Shown in pieces: positions 44,895 through 56,693 of a stretch of 64,000 bases of DNA; position 1 is the first letter of the stretch; every line of letters begins with the position of its first letter. The DNA is from Macrothele yani (taxonomy: Eukaryota; Arthropoda; Arachnida; Araneae; Macrothelidae): the NCBI GenBank assembly GCA_039090855.1, contig CM077012.1, positions 142,572,541 to 142,636,540 on the forward strand, read 5' to 3'. The notes under the pieces were generated by a model. It was not told where the DNA came from, did no database searches, and saw nothing but the letters and a program-made list of their open reading frames with translations. Made by a program: the position numbers and the translations under genes.

Positions 44895-45390
44895 ATTAAC
44901 ATCCAAAAAACAAAAAAAAGTCAATTGAAACAATTTTAAAACCTGCCCATCAATCTCTTTTAACCTTAAACATTTTTAATATCTTACCTTTCACTGTTTT
45001 TCAGTCCACTATCTTTTATTTACCTCCACATTTTAAAGAATGCAAGGGAACATAACATCCATTTTCTTCAACGAAAATAATTAATTTTTGAAAGACCTTC
45101 CAATCATTCCATAAAGACTTCAGACATTATACAAAGAAAGACACAAAGGCAGGGGTTTCCCTAAGAATTTTTAAGAAATTCATACTTATTTTCAAGATTA
45201 ATAAGCATAATCACAAGGAGGGAAACCTAGGTTAGAGAAGGTATAACATGAGCTTATATCTATTAAAAGTAAGATTAAAATGACTGCCCTTCCTAATCCT
45301 CTTTTTGGGAACTACAGTACTAATTACTAAACCAGTGTAGGAGAGACAAGTTCCAAAGTGAAATGATATCACCATTGACAACATCATAAA
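44895..45390. other. intergenic stretch between two transposons
   Basis: No coding similarity or repeats recognised. Confidence 0.45.
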
Positions 45391-45394
45391 AATA

Positions 45395-46682
45395 CAGTGT
45401 GATTCATAATTATTTTCGGGTGGCCTGGCATGGTCAAACCATAACCGTCCAAATAAAACTGCCAACAGCATAAACAAGTTCACCGCAAAAAGTTTTATGT
45501 GGCAACACGGTACCCGCTGAATTGACGTCATACTTCAAAATGGCGACTGTTCAATAAAAAGCAACGTGCATACTCTGGTTCTTTGAAACAAAGTTATCAC
45601 AACGCAGCTTCTTTACAGAACGCAGTATGGCACAGCTCCACCTTCCGATAATGCTATCCAATGTTGGTTAAAGCAGTTTCAAAAGACTGGTAATGTGCAG
45701 CATCAAAAAGGAGCGGGAAGACCGAGCACTTCACAGGACGATGTTGATCACATCCAGGAAGCCTTTTCTCGAAGCCCTCAGAAGACAACGAGACGAGCTG
45801 CATCACAATTAGGTATGCCACAAACGACTGGTTGGAGGGTTCTTCACAACCGCCTACTACTCCATGCATACAAACTGCAGATTGTACAGGCTTTACAGTG
45901 GGACGATAAACCCCGCCGCTTCCAGTTTGTCCAAAGTCAAAGCTGATGAACATTACCTACGGATGTAGATATTTAGTGATGAAGCCAGGTTTTTCGTCTC
46001 AGGGATGGGACATCGGCATAACTGCAGAATATGGGACTCCGAAAACCCTCGCACCATTTGAGAAGTCGAACGAGATAGTAAAAAGATTAACGTTTGATGC
46101 ACTTTATCATGTTCAGAAGTTTTGGAAGCCCTTTTTCTTTGTGGAGAAAACAGTGACAGCGGTGACCTATCTGGACATGCTACAGCTGTATCTGTCGCCT
46201 CAGTTGGAAGATCAGCAGCCCAGTGTGGTGTTCCAGCACAATGGTGCACTGGGCAATTATTGGCCAAGAATTTCTTGGGCTGCATTTTCCTGGGCACTGG
46301 GCTGGGTGTGGTGGACCCATTCCATGGCCTCCGTGCTCACCCGATATTACACCACTGGATTTTTTTCCTGTGGGGATACGCGAAAAACATCGTTTACCAG
46401 ACTCCTGTGACCTCCCTCGATGACTTGAAGACTAGAATTGGTGCTGCGATAGCAACAGTAATGTTGCAAACACTTGGCAGGAAATTGATTATCGTTTGGA
46501 CATCTGACGTGCTATGAAAGGTATGCTTGTCAAAGTGGTTTAACAATCTGATGTATCAATTCTACAGGTAATAGAACTTTTAGTTGTCATCTGCCATATT
46601 CTGTTTGCGGTTTTAGTTTGTTGTTTTCCCGTTTTCCAATTGCATGCCACTGAAACCACGACACTAATTATGAATCACTCTG
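45395..46682 (+). mobile_element. mariner-related transposon (CAGTGTGATTCATAATTA family)
   Basis: The left end CAGTGTGATTCATAATTATT and inverted right end CAGAGTGATTCATAATTAGT match, and TA flanks both sides (45393-45394, 46683-46684). The 1,288-bp body carries one plus-strand transposase remnant of the IS630-Tc1-mariner superfamily. Confidence 0.88.
45540..46517 (+). pseudogene. mariner-type transposase with DUF4817-like head
   Basis: The N-terminal helix-turn-helix part is split by stops (MATVQ, then LWFFETKLSQRSFFT). The well-kept block reads QHQKGAGRPSTSQDDVDHIQ, then SPQKTTRRAASQLGMPQTTG, typical of transposases with a DUF4817-like region. The core has IFSDEARFFVSGMGHRHNCR, with the first catalytic aspartate. 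The second motif reads FQHNGAL, where relatives have QQDGAP, so the aspartate is lost. WPPCSPDITPLDFFPVG contains the third acidic position. The end reads TLGRKLIIVWTSDVL. Frameshifts and the missing aspartate inactivate it. Confidence 0.8.
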
Positions 46683-46938
46683 TATTTAATGTCCAAGCAC
46701 ATGGTAAATCAGAGCATTATTCTTAATGTAGAAATGCTGTCACTAATGGTAATTAGTATGGAGAAAATTTGAAAACTTATGCTTTCAGCCTGAATTGTAC
46801 CTTCATCGTCCAATTTCCAAATGAGTATGCTAACCCATACTACAGTATGTGTTTCCAAGTAGCTGAATCATCTGTGAATGGTGTAAAGCAACTTGAGTGT
46901 CTTCACCAGCACATTTTTTAGCTGATGATTTGGTTTAA

Positions 46939-47373
46939 GGTGGTTTCACCTAAAACCTCTGCCTTATGTTTCCAATGGTAAAACTTCTTTACACATTTTC
47001 TTCGCAATTAATGTATTCCCAAGGATGAAAATTTGCACATCAATAAAACTAACTTTAAGTTATAGCATGGGATACTTAATACTTGCCAAAACATAACCAT
47101 AATTAAGTAATCCATTTATTTGTCTACTGATGCATCAATGTACAGGTCGCACTACCTATTAACAGGTCTGAACATTGCTCAAAGAAAAATGATTGATTTT
47201 TAATATAATTATGGTTATGTTTTAGCAAGTATTAAGTATCCCATGCTATAACTTAAAGTTAGTTTTATCGATGTGCAAATTTTCATCCTTGGGAATACAT
47301 TAATTGCGAAGAAAATGTGTCAAGAAGTTTTACCTTTGGAAACATAAGTCAGAAGATTTTAGGTGGAACTACC
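46939..47373. mobile_element. palindromic MITE with ~175-bp arms, TTAA flanks
   Basis: Left-arm blocks AATTAATGTATTCCCAAGGA and TTATAGCATGGGATACTTAA recur inverted in the right arm; the arms differ at few positions. A spacer of about 90 bp separates them. TTAA stands directly outside each end (46935-46938, 47374-47377), which suits a piggyBac-type non-autonomous element. No coding capacity. Confidence 0.75.
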
Positions 47374-47734
47374 TTAAATGACTTCAGTTCCTTTACAGGC
47401 ATTGCCCTAGATGATGTAATGTCCACCATCCTTGGACAGAAGTTGGAAAAAGGGGAGTTGTTTGATACCAATTCCAGGAGGACATAACTGTTTCATACGG
47501 ATTCCTCCGCATGAATGACATTTCTGTACCAAAAATTATTTCTGGTACACCACATGCTTGAAATTAAGTATTGATTTTGAAGATATTTGACATCTGATGA
47601 GACTTCTGATTTCAGACCTGTTGACCCATCACCAGGATAGATGCTATGGTAAGATGTCTTTGCTACTACATTCTGACTAACAATTTAGCTTAGATTACTT
47701 CAGTTGTTTGGAAGTTCATTGTTCTGGGTGGGCT

Positions 47735-47845
47735 ACCAAATTTGGTTGGAAATTTGGAGATTCAGATTTGAATCCTACTTCAGGATGATGCAATTTAATG
47801 TTTTTTGAGGGGTTTTCCACAAGAAATCTTGAAGCATTATAAAAC
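47735..47845 (+). repeat. remnant of the second SINE family
   Basis: GGGTGGGCTACCAAATTTGG and AGATTTGAATCCTACTTCAG resemble degraded A and B boxes; the tail ATGATGCAATTTAATGTTTT resembles the tails near 580 and 62440. Confidence 0.3.
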
Positions 47846-47849
47846 AAGG

Positions 47850-48318
47850 TGAAATGTGTTATACAAAGTAGTTTTCTACCCTTAGTGTAAAAAAGGATGA
47901 TTATTCTGTTATATTGTTATGAAAATGACTCTTTAGAGAGTTGAATTAGTGTGAAAATGGTTTCTAAAGCGTGCTTTATACGAATCTGAAAAGTATTAAT
48001 CCGAGATTGTACAGGTATAATAGTACTAATATCTTGAAAATATCAATAGATTTTCATAAAACTATTCTGTTCTTCACATACTTGTATTTTGTTTGATATT
48101 GAACAGAGTGACATGTCCAGGTTACAGTGTAAGCATTAATGTTCTGTGTAAGTGACAGGTTACATCCAAAAAGAAAGAAAAAAATAAAATATTCTTCATA
48201 CCTTAGTTTCAGAGCCCTGATTTTCCTGTTTATTTAATTCTGTAATTGTTTTCCCTTGATGAAAGGTTATGTTAAATAAGTGTTGTAATTTAAAAATCGT
48301 GTGTTCTTCCTTTTTGAA
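47850..48318. other. intergenic stretch without recognised features
   Basis: AT-rich, with no coding similarity or element ends. Confidence 0.45.
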
Positions 48319-48323
48319 AGTTA

Positions 48324-49472
48324 TCAGGTTGTAAAGAAAGCTTCCAGGGAAAATCGCATGTGTAATGCAAGATACGGCAGTGACGTAAACATCCCAGCGT
48401 GCCGTGCGTGAAAGAATAGATTCTAAGGATAGAACATACACTGTTGTGGTGAAGATTAGTTGCATGTGGCGACGATACGATGGTGGTATCGAAGGAAGGT
48501 GTGTGTGCAATATTGCTCTATGAATATTTGAATGGCGTGAAAGTTATTGAAGCACTTGGAAAATTGTGAAGCACGTTTGGTGATCTGTCTGATGAGCCCA
48601 GAATTGGCAGACCAAGTAAGTTTGAAGATGATACACTACAACACGTGCTATCGACCAAGCCTGATGCAACTACAGGAACTGGCAGAGGAACTGAATACCT
48701 CCCATATGACCATTAACACCCGACTTTGGAAGTTGGGATATTCATGTAAACTGTGCAAATGGGAACCACATACTTTGTCTGACCAGAGCCAGATGCAACG
48801 CTACTCCACTGCTGTTGCTCTGAATCAAAGAGAAAAGTGGGAGGGCTTTTTGCATCGGTTGGTCACGGGTGACAAAAAAATGGGTCATACACATAATGTT
48901 ACACGACAAAAAGCATGGACCAAGCAGGGACAACCCCCACAGAAGGTCGCTAAGCCACCCCTTTATGAATGGAAGGTGATGCTGAATTGCTGGTGGAATT
49001 CTCGTCATGCGATTCATTATGAACGCTTACTACGGAACAATACCATCACAACAGATGCTTACATCCAATAGTTGGACCGTCTCCATGCTGCACTGCAAGA
49101 AAAGCACCCAGCGTTGATTAATCACCATGGTAACGTTCATCTACATGTCGCTTTACAGACCCAGAAAAAATTGCAGGAGGTGAAATTGGAAATATTGTCA
49201 AATCCCTCTTATTCCCCGGACCTTGCCCCATTCGACTTTCATCTCTTCCGGTCTTTGTCGAATTTTCTCACTGAGAAAAACTTTGCTATGATGACTTCAA
49301 CTTTCGCTTGCCAGATTTCTATTGCAATGGCATATTTCAACTCGTAGATCGCTGGAATAAGGTCATCAGTTTCAATAGGGACTACCTGGACGATTAGGTT
49401 AAGTGTTTTGTAAGATTTTTAAGCTTGAAATACATGCTTCTCTATTTTCTGAACACTTTCTTTACAACCTGA
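48324..49472 (+). mobile_element. mariner-family transposon
   Basis: The inverted ends TCAGGTTGTAAAGAAAG are identical over 17 bp and TA flanks both sides (48322-48323, 49473-49474). The 1,149-bp length and plus-strand transposase remnant fit mariner proper rather than Tc1. Confidence 0.9.
48480..49347 (+). pseudogene. mariner transposase (DD34D type), disrupted
   Basis: The N-terminal part reads RIGRPSKFEDDTLQ after frameshifts, then LQELAEELNTSHMTINTRLW. The core has LVTGDKKMGHTHNVTRQKAW, in which the usual catalytic aspartate of the GDE(K)W motif is followed by an altered KK. GQPPQKVAKPPLYEWKVML and WWNSRHAIHYERLL follow. Then come RLHAALQEKHPALINHHGN, VHLHVALQT (where relatives have HDNARPHVA, so the second aspartate is lost) and YSPDLAPFDFHLFRSLSNFL with the third aspartate. 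A TAG at 49069-49071 and early frameshifts inactivate it. Relatives include the SETMAR transposase domain. Confidence 0.85.
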
Positions 49473-49475
49473 TAA

Positions 49476-50425
49476 AATCTTTGTTCTAAATTGGAAAGAA
49501 AGAATTTTGTTGCTTTGGGATAATTGCACGAGTGATATTTGGGACCCTTTTGCTTGAAACATTTTATTCAGTGAAAACACCTATAAACAACCTCCCTCTT
49601 GACTGTGGTGGATCAAATTACATAGTTCCTGCACCGGATGGAATTTTTTCCCATTTACTTAAAAACTTTCGGTAATTATGACAAATTATTGGGGTAGGAG
49701 TGGATCTTTGCTCTTGCATGTGTTGGTAGAAATGAACAAAAGGCACGAAACTGAGGAAAAAGCTCCTGCATTAGCTGCTGACATCGGGTGGTCCATTTCA
49801 GAATGTTAAAATGAAGAAAACTTCACTTGGAGAAGGAATTCTGTAGGCAGAGAGACATGTACTAACATCTAGAGGAGAAGCTATCAGACATAAAGGGGGG
49901 GGGGGTAATCCCTAGTCTGGCTGATCCCATGGCCCTCTGGGCACCATGAAAGCCAGTGATCACATGCTAGAGCAATGGCTGAAAGATGCGGTAGTGGTTG
50001 TCCACAAAAAAATAACAGCTACGCTAAATGTAACTACATCTATTTGAAAGGCGTAAGATGCCTTGTAGAAACAACGACTGACAGCCTGTGCTGTGGATGA
50101 GTCTGTTAGGATTACCACAGAAATTGCATGTATGTAAGGATAGTATAAGGATGGTTGTAATATCTGGAGTCCGTAACACTGCCACCCGGTATTAATGTTC
50201 ACAGGTGATCAGCTCAATTTGTGCTTTGGTTTCCTGTAAACATTTGGAGGTAGACTCGTTGCCATATTTGGTGTTTCAAGTTAATGATTACAGTTGTTGC
50301 CAACCGATATGAGGGATTTCCAAATGATGGAGATGAAATAAGGACTAACGATATTGCAGTTGCAAGAGGTGGATATTTTGATACCCTCACACAAATGTAA
50401 TGCCATTTTATTGATGAAAGGAGCA
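49476..50425. other. intergenic stretch without recognised features
   Basis: Holds a run of about 11 G near 49896 and some GC-richer parts, but no coding similarity or repeats recognised. Confidence 0.45.
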
Positions 50426-50699
50426 TTTCAGAGAGGCTCTGCTGAAGTATCAGTTAGAGTGAGTAAAGCCAAGGAAAAATGAGGTCTACCTAAAGTAACA
50501 TCTTTTTTGTGCTTGGCCAAAAGTTCAACAGTGCTGCTGATGTAAACTGTAGTATCAGCTGAAGTGGAAATAGGAATTTTGTACACATGAAGAACATTCG
50601 AGAGTTTGACTTTGTCCAGGAGAATAAATTTCATGATGGTTGGATTGGATGTGATACTAATCAAATAGGCATAAGATTTGACACAACTGGTAGGTAGAC

Positions 50700-51745
50700 T
50701 AGTCAAGGAATAAATTACAGCCAACAAACTGATATTGTCTATTAATCTGGTAACGGAGAGTAATGGAATTTTTTAATGAGTTTGTCCAACAGCCCACTAG
50801 GAAGTTGGTAGTGGGCAGTAGTGGTTTTGATATTCTTATATTCAAGGACAAGAAAGCCTGGCTATTGCAGATACTGTTGGCACGAGTAATAAAAGAAGTC
50901 AGTGCAGAAAACTTGTCTGCAAAGTGAAGGGTAGAAGCTCTTGTCTGCAAAGTGAAGGGTAGAAGCTCTTGTCTGCAAAGTGAAGGGTAGAAGCTCTTGT
51001 CTGCAAATATTGGTAGAAGCATTTAGGCTTGTAGAAAACAGAACAATCTTGCAAGGCAAACACAACCAGGAAATTAATGGTATTGTTGATCTCTATCTCT
51101 ACATGAAAGGGGAAATTTCAGTGACTCCTGATATGAGCTCAAGTAAATCCTGAACAGGATGAGGAGAGACTACAAAAATGTCATCTACATATCGAAGCCA
51201 GAAATTTCAATATGTTGCAGGCAGATTTCTGTAAGAAGAGGTGACATAGGGACTCCTTTTGTTGTAGGAGATAAAGTTACAATTATCCCTTAAAGTGCAT
51301 AAGCAGTCATACATGCAGATGTTTGTGAACAAGTATATAGGCATCAAACAATGGCACAAAAGGGAACAGACATATGACATCCAGAGGGAACATGCATTCA
51401 TTTGGTGTTAATGAATCTGGAATCCAGTTAAATTCTTTAGTAGATGAGAGTACTGGTGGTTATCAGTAATGAAGGAACACTTTTTAACCAATTTTTTTCT
51501 AGAACAGAGTCTGGGAAAACGTGTTTTCAACCAAGGGTCTGATGGGGTAGACTTCTTTTTGGATATTGAATATGCCAATATGGTGGAGAAGCAAAATTCA
51601 CAAGGGAAAAGTTCAAAGTATCTTTTTTATTTAATCTGTCAATAGAGTTTTTGAGGGCTTCAGTAGGATTTGGCTTTACAAGTTTACAGTTAGAGCTGTT
51701 TGTGGTAGACCCATTGGCAAGTTCAGCTAATGGGTCTACCACCAA
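50700..51745 (-). pseudogene. Penelope-like reverse transcriptase, family 2
   Basis: The minus-strand frames give LVVDPLAELANGSTTNSS-like codons, then NSIDRLNKKDTLNFSLVNFA. After frameshifts come codons for GVPM.SPLLTEICLQHIE, matching the GxPMGSPLS...E.FMQ region of Penelope-like reverse transcriptases. Then follow ALTSFITRANSICNSQAFLS and TTNFLVGCWTNSLKNSI. The YVDD core is damaged to GFDM-stop-MTFL. A 28-bp minisatellite is inserted in the coding part. There is no endonuclease domain in view. It is inactive. Confidence 0.65.
50916..51006. repeat. 28-bp minisatellite inside a reverse transcriptase frame
   Basis: TCTGCAAAGTGAAGGGTAGA with AGCTCTTG is repeated three times in tandem without change (50916, 50944, 50972); a seven-base start of a fourth unit follows. 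The other family copies lack it. Three units total 84 bp, a multiple of three. Confidence 0.9.
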
Positions 51746-52551
51746 CAGCTCTATATAAATATGTCTTCAATCTCAGTGCCCTCTTCTGTTGAAGAATGCC
51801 TGTCTAAGGAGCCAATAATTTCTACTGTGGCAAGTGCAAACTTGCCTCATACTATTTCTCTCCTTGAAGGAGCCATACAAAGAACTAATCCAGTTCATCA
51901 ATCTTTCATCGGAGCTAAATCTGCCATTGTTCTTTCTCAGTTTGCCAATCTGCCAATAAACCTTTCCATTACTCTTCTTCTCAACTAAAGAAGATAAAAA
52001 AACACAACTACCTATAAAGATGTCAGAAACATTTTTAATAAGGTTTAAAAGTGAAACTGGTCAAATCAAAATTAATTAAAGGAATGATCTTGAAAGAAAT
52101 TGAAGAATGAACATTTTCAGTAGGTCAAGGACAAAAAGACCCAGGAAGTAATATGATTTTGAGAACGCCACACGGCGTGGCAAAAGGCCTCAGCAGAATG
52201 AAAGCCGACTACCTTCGAACCACATGTTTCCGGGAGAAAGAGAGACAATGTATGTATGGTTTCATCTATTATATTAATAGTTATTATATTATATAATATA
52301 CTAATACAATAACATAGTAATAAAGTAAACAAGTAAGTACTTACAAAAATTGATTAAAATAGGAGTTTGCTAAAAACAGTTTATTTTAAAAAAAGGCTAG
52401 TCCTTTGTAAAAAATCAATTATAAAAATAATAAAAAAAAATATAATGTAATTGATCAAGTATATATTTACTACTTAATGTATAAAAACCTGTCCCTCCAG
52501 CCGATGACATAAATAATGAACAGACAGTTGGAGGAAGTAACATGTTATAAA

Positions 52552-52870
52552 CAGGGACAAACTTAAGACAGTTTGGTGCCCTGGGCAAGAGGCTTTCAGG
52601 CCCTCCACCCCAGTGTTATGTGCTTGCATGTATGATTGAGGACTGGTTATGCAGTTATTATTAGCAGATTGAAACATTAATTTGCCAATAATGTATTGTT
52701 TAATTTATTTGTGAAAATTATTATTTCCATATGTTTCAATGTACAAATCTGAAATTACCATTTTAACTTTTTTCAATGGATGAACTTTGAAAATCAGTTT
52801 GAAGCAAAGCAAATAATATATAACTATATTTTGGGGAGCCCTGGGCACATGCCCCAGCTATAAATGTGAG
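52552..52870. mobile_element. possible hAT-derived fragment in the palindrome spacer
   Basis: The start CAGGGACAAACTTAAGACAG and GTGCCCTGGGCAAGAGG resemble a ZMYM1-type hAT end; GAGCCCTGGGCACATGCCCC near 52836 resembles the subterminal part of the other end. The right terminus itself is missing. Confidence 0.35.
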
Positions 52871-52914
52871 TTATGCTCATATTCTTTCAAGATTATTTGC
52901 TTAATGCACATCAG

Positions 52915-53160
52915 TGAATTTGTTATCTCTAATGACTTAGCTGTTTGTAGAGCATATAAAATTGGCTGCCCAGTCAACCTGAAGAAGTGTGACCTGGATT
53001 CATAAGTGACCAAAAATTTCTTCATTCCACAAACTATAGACTAAAATCAAATCCTACTGAAGCCCTCAGTAAGATGGTCACACTTTATGTTGACTAAGCA
53101 GCCAATTTTATCTGTTTTACAAACAGCTAAGTTGTTACAGATAATAAATCCACTGATTTC
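52915..53160. repeat. inner inverted repeat with ~75-bp arms
   Basis: AATGACTTAGCTGTTTGTAG and AAATTGGCTGCCCAGTCAAC on the left are mirrored by CTAAGCAGCCAATTTTATCT and TTTACAAACAGCTAAGTTGT on the right. The loop contains AATCAAATCCTACTGAAGCC, a fragment of the family-2 reverse transcriptase coding sequence. Confidence 0.8.
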
Positions 53161-53475
53161 TTAATTAATTAAACAAATAATCTCGAAAGAACATGAAGGT
53201 AACTTGCCTTCTTCTTGATCTCTTCTTTTTCCCACATTTATAGCATGTTTCTTCCATCGACTGTCCGTTCGTTTTTTATGTCACTGGAGAGGGACAGACT
53301 TTCATACATTAAGTAATAAATATATATTTCATCAATTTAGATTATATTTTTTATGTTTATAATCAATTTTTAACAAAGGACTAATTGTTAACCCTTTTTT
53401 AGGAAACCCTATTTTAATCAATACTTACTTGTTAACTTTATTACTATGTTACTGTATATTATATAATATAATGAG

Positions 53476-56153
53476 TAGGGCCCGGACTTTGATGACCAAA
53501 AATTCCTTATAAATGCATTTAAAAGTAGCAGAAAATGCCCTTAAAAATTGCAAAAAAATGGCCATAAAATGAAGAAAAAAAAATACCCTTAAAATTTAAA
53601 AAAGAAAACCTACCTAGAACAGTTCTTACAGTAAATTTTGCCAAAAATTGTTGTATTGACTTAAAATAATTGATAAATTATTTCTTTTCTTTAAAATAAA
53701 TATTAATCGTAAAAAAAATAATAACTAGTAACTGCATAAAAAAAGAACGGTACATACCAATCCCATATGAATTTTATATGCTCTTACACTGAAAGCCTTT
53801 CTTCATGTAAGTGGATCATAATTGCACTGAATTATAAGGTGCATCTTAATGTTTTCGAAGGTAAATGAACGTCTATTATCTGTAAGTAGGTTTTTATATC
53901 TTGAGAAGCTTCTGTTGACATCAATGGATGTGACAGGAGCATACTTGAAAAAAAAAACAGCTTCACTTACAGCTAGTTCTTCTTCTATTTCAAAACTGTG
54001 TGTTTCTCCAGTTAATATATGTGAGATTTTCTTCAAAGTCTGGAATCCAACGTTTTTTTCCAGAACATTGTTCAATTTGGCAAAGATAGATTGTCCAACC
54101 TTGCCTTTGGCTCCTTTAAGAACTTAGCTTGCTTTTTCAATGTAACTGATTGCATCGATGAGTTCCATACCGTTTTTCTAAACACGTAATCGTTGAGGCT
54201 AAAATGCCGAAGTTTGATTTAACATATGCTAGATTTCCTTCTGTTTTATCTTCCGAGAACACGTGTTGCGCAATTTGAATTGAAGCGGCATCACCAGTTT
54301 GAAAACCATTTACTATAGACTTCACAGGCTGGAAATTGTCACTAAAATATACGCATGCATTCAGCTATGTCCCCCAATGTGTTATTACTGGCTGTGGTGG
54401 TAAGGCTACGCTAGGAGCTTGAGATTTGAAATATTGTATGCGATATGGTGCTTTTAGGAATATTTTTTTGACATTGGATAAGAGTCTATCAATATTAGGA
54501 TAATTTACACGGATTTCTTCGGCAGTGCGATGTAAAGCATGGGCAAGGCAAGTGACATGCACCAACATGGGATAAAATCCTTTAATTGATTTTCCTGCTT
54601 TAACCATATACGGGGCAGCATCAGTCAAAAACAGAAGGATACCGTCATGTTGTATACCACCAGGCCATAAAAGAAATAGGGATTTGTCAAATAATTGACA
54701 GATCACTGAGTGATTCACTTTCTCTATGATCTCCGTATTCAGCAAAAATATTTTGCCTGGGCAATCTGGCTCAAGTGTCCCTATTATGACGTTGGCAACA
54801 GGATGACTCTGAGCATAATTTGTTTCATCGATAGACACAAACATTTTTTTTTTCCTTTTACACTGTCCCTAATTTTGTCCATTGTTTCTGTGTACCACTC
54901 ACGTATGTAGTTCTTTCATAGTGTAGACTCGTCAGGTATGACATGACCAGTGTGTTTTTCCAGAAACTGATGAAATTTAACTTTTCTAGTGGAATATTTG
55001 CAGAAATGAAAACTTCACACAACTCTTATAAAATGGTGACTTCTTGGATGGTGTCGATGAACAGCTTTCCATAAGTAAACATTGAGATGCCTGCGACTTT
55101 TTCTTTGCAAGTTGAACAGCTCGAATATGCTTTTCTCCACCAAAATGCTGCACGATGGTAAATCGCTTTTGTGCTGCAACTTTTGTTTCACATAGTTTGC
55201 AAAATAGAATTACTCCATCAGCAGAAAAAACATTCATTTTCTCGGAACTCCAAAACAAACTTGCGTAAATAGCAAGATTGAGAAGGTTTGCATTTAGGCA
55301 TCTTTGGAAATAAGCTGCTACTTTTCCTTTCAGACTGGAAATAATGGCTGGAGTACGTACTAACAGCTTCCATACAATTCCAGAAGCTTTAAGTGAAACC
55401 CCTCAACCGCTCAGAACAGGTTCTGCCTGGTACCAGAAGGTGGGGGGCAATGGAAAAAACCTCCTACCTAACCCTTTCACGAACAGTTTCCAAAAATCTT
55501 AGGCACAAATATTTCTATTCCATTTCCTTCCCTTCTGAAGACCCAACAAAATGAGGATTGCTCTCAAATGTCCATGTGGAGAGTGACACCTAATTCCAAG
55601 TAATGCTTCCTATAATTTGAGCTACCTGTTTCTTGGGGAAATTCTTTTCACTTCCTGAGGGAGAAAGTTGAGTATGTGTGGGGGAGGGGTGTGGGCGTTG
55701 CTTCAGGGACGAAAGACCTCCTAAGGTACACAGGCCGAATTGCTCACATCCAAACGCCAATCGGTTATCTCTCTCTAACATCTTTGTGACTCGGGGGTTG
55801 TCGGGGCGTGTCCAAAGTCAGTGGCTCTTTTGAGGCGGTCAGACATCTGTTTTCTTTTGAGGAGGACACGCAGCTTCGAAGTCTTATCAGCACAATGAAC
55901 TACGTATGACCTTCCCAAAGTCTCAAGGGGTGAAGAAATGCGCAACCAATTGATTGAAGGGCCGTGCCGGCCGTTTGGGGACTGTACATAAAAAAAGAAA
56001 GAAAATGCAGAAAAGTGATAAAAAAATGTGCTAAATTGCAAAAATCCTCCCAAAATGCCAAAATAATTTTGTAAAAGGCTGCAAAATGCCTAAAAAAGCA
56101 TTAAAGAGGCAAAAAGCCTTAAAAATGCAAAAGTCATCAAAGTCCGGGCCCTA
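53476..56153 (-). mobile_element. hAT transposon (TAGGGCCCGGACTTTGATGA ends)
   Basis: Perfect inverted termini of at least 20 bp begin TAGGGCCCGGACTTTGATGA at the left, with the same sequence inverted at the right. The flanks ATAATGAG (53468-53475) and ATAATGGG (56154-56161) give an 8-bp duplication with one mismatch. The interior carries a minus-strand transposase remnant. It inserted after the Penelope-like inverted pair had formed, since only one arm has it. Confidence 0.92.
53803..55258 (-). pseudogene. hAT transposase of the CGBP1-like group
   Basis: The start region reads KMNVFSADGVILFCKLCETK and QKRFTIVQHFGGEKHIRAVQ. It is a C2H-type zinc-binding head (CKLC...H...H) like that of CGG-repeat-binding protein 1 and its hAT relatives. 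The core block reads MFVSIDETNYAQSHPVANVI and LLFLTDAAPYMVKAGKSIKG, in which the acidic D in DAAPYM matches the catalytic region, followed by VHVTCLAHALHRTAEEIR with the CxxHxLH motif. The last block has EEELAVSEAVFFFKYAPVTS and DVNRSFSRYKNLLTDNRRSF, the dimerisation end. Frameshifts separate the blocks near 54350, 54100 and 54950. Confidence 0.82.
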
Positions 56154-56693
56154 ATAATGGGTATTCATATAATAGATTAAACCATACATACATTTTCTCC
56201 CTTCCTCCTGGAAACATGTGGAATGAAGGGAGTCACTTCATATTCGGCTGAGGCCTTTCGCCACGCCGTGTGGCGTTCTCAAAACCATATTACTTTCTGG
56301 GTCTTTTTGTCCTTGACCTACTGAAAATGTTCATTCTTCAATTTCTTTCGAGGTCATTCCTTTAATTAATTTTGGTTTGACAAGTTTCACTTTTAAACCT
56401 TATTAAGAATGTTTCTGACATCCTTACAGGTAGTTGTGTTTTTTGATCTCCTTTAGTTGAGAAGAAGAGTAATGGAAAGGTTTATTGGCAGATTGGCAAA
56501 CTGAGAAAGAACAATGGCAGATTTAGCTCCAATGAAAGATTGATGAACTGGATTAGTTCTTTGTATGGCTCCTTCAAGAAGAGAAATAGTATGAGGCAAG
56601 TTTGCACTTGCCACAGTAGAAATTCTTGGCTCCTTAGACAGGCATTCTTAACAGAAGGGGCACTGAGATTGAAGACATATTTATATAGAGCTG

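Larger units (their letters stand above)
50440..52560 (-). mobile_element. Penelope-like retroelement family 2, minus-strand arm
   Basis: The arm is mirrored by plus-strand DNA at about 53200-57700 (interrupted there by a hAT element), with blocks such as AACGCCACACGGCGTGGC and ATTAAAATAGG...CTTTGTAAAAAATC present in both. Its 3' part (50525-50745) is also shared with the plus-strand copy ending near 60320. The element carries a degenerate reverse transcriptase. Confidence 0.68.

Noticed and set aside
49885..49910. G-quadruplex promoter element
   Set aside because: It is a single G run with no gene nearby.
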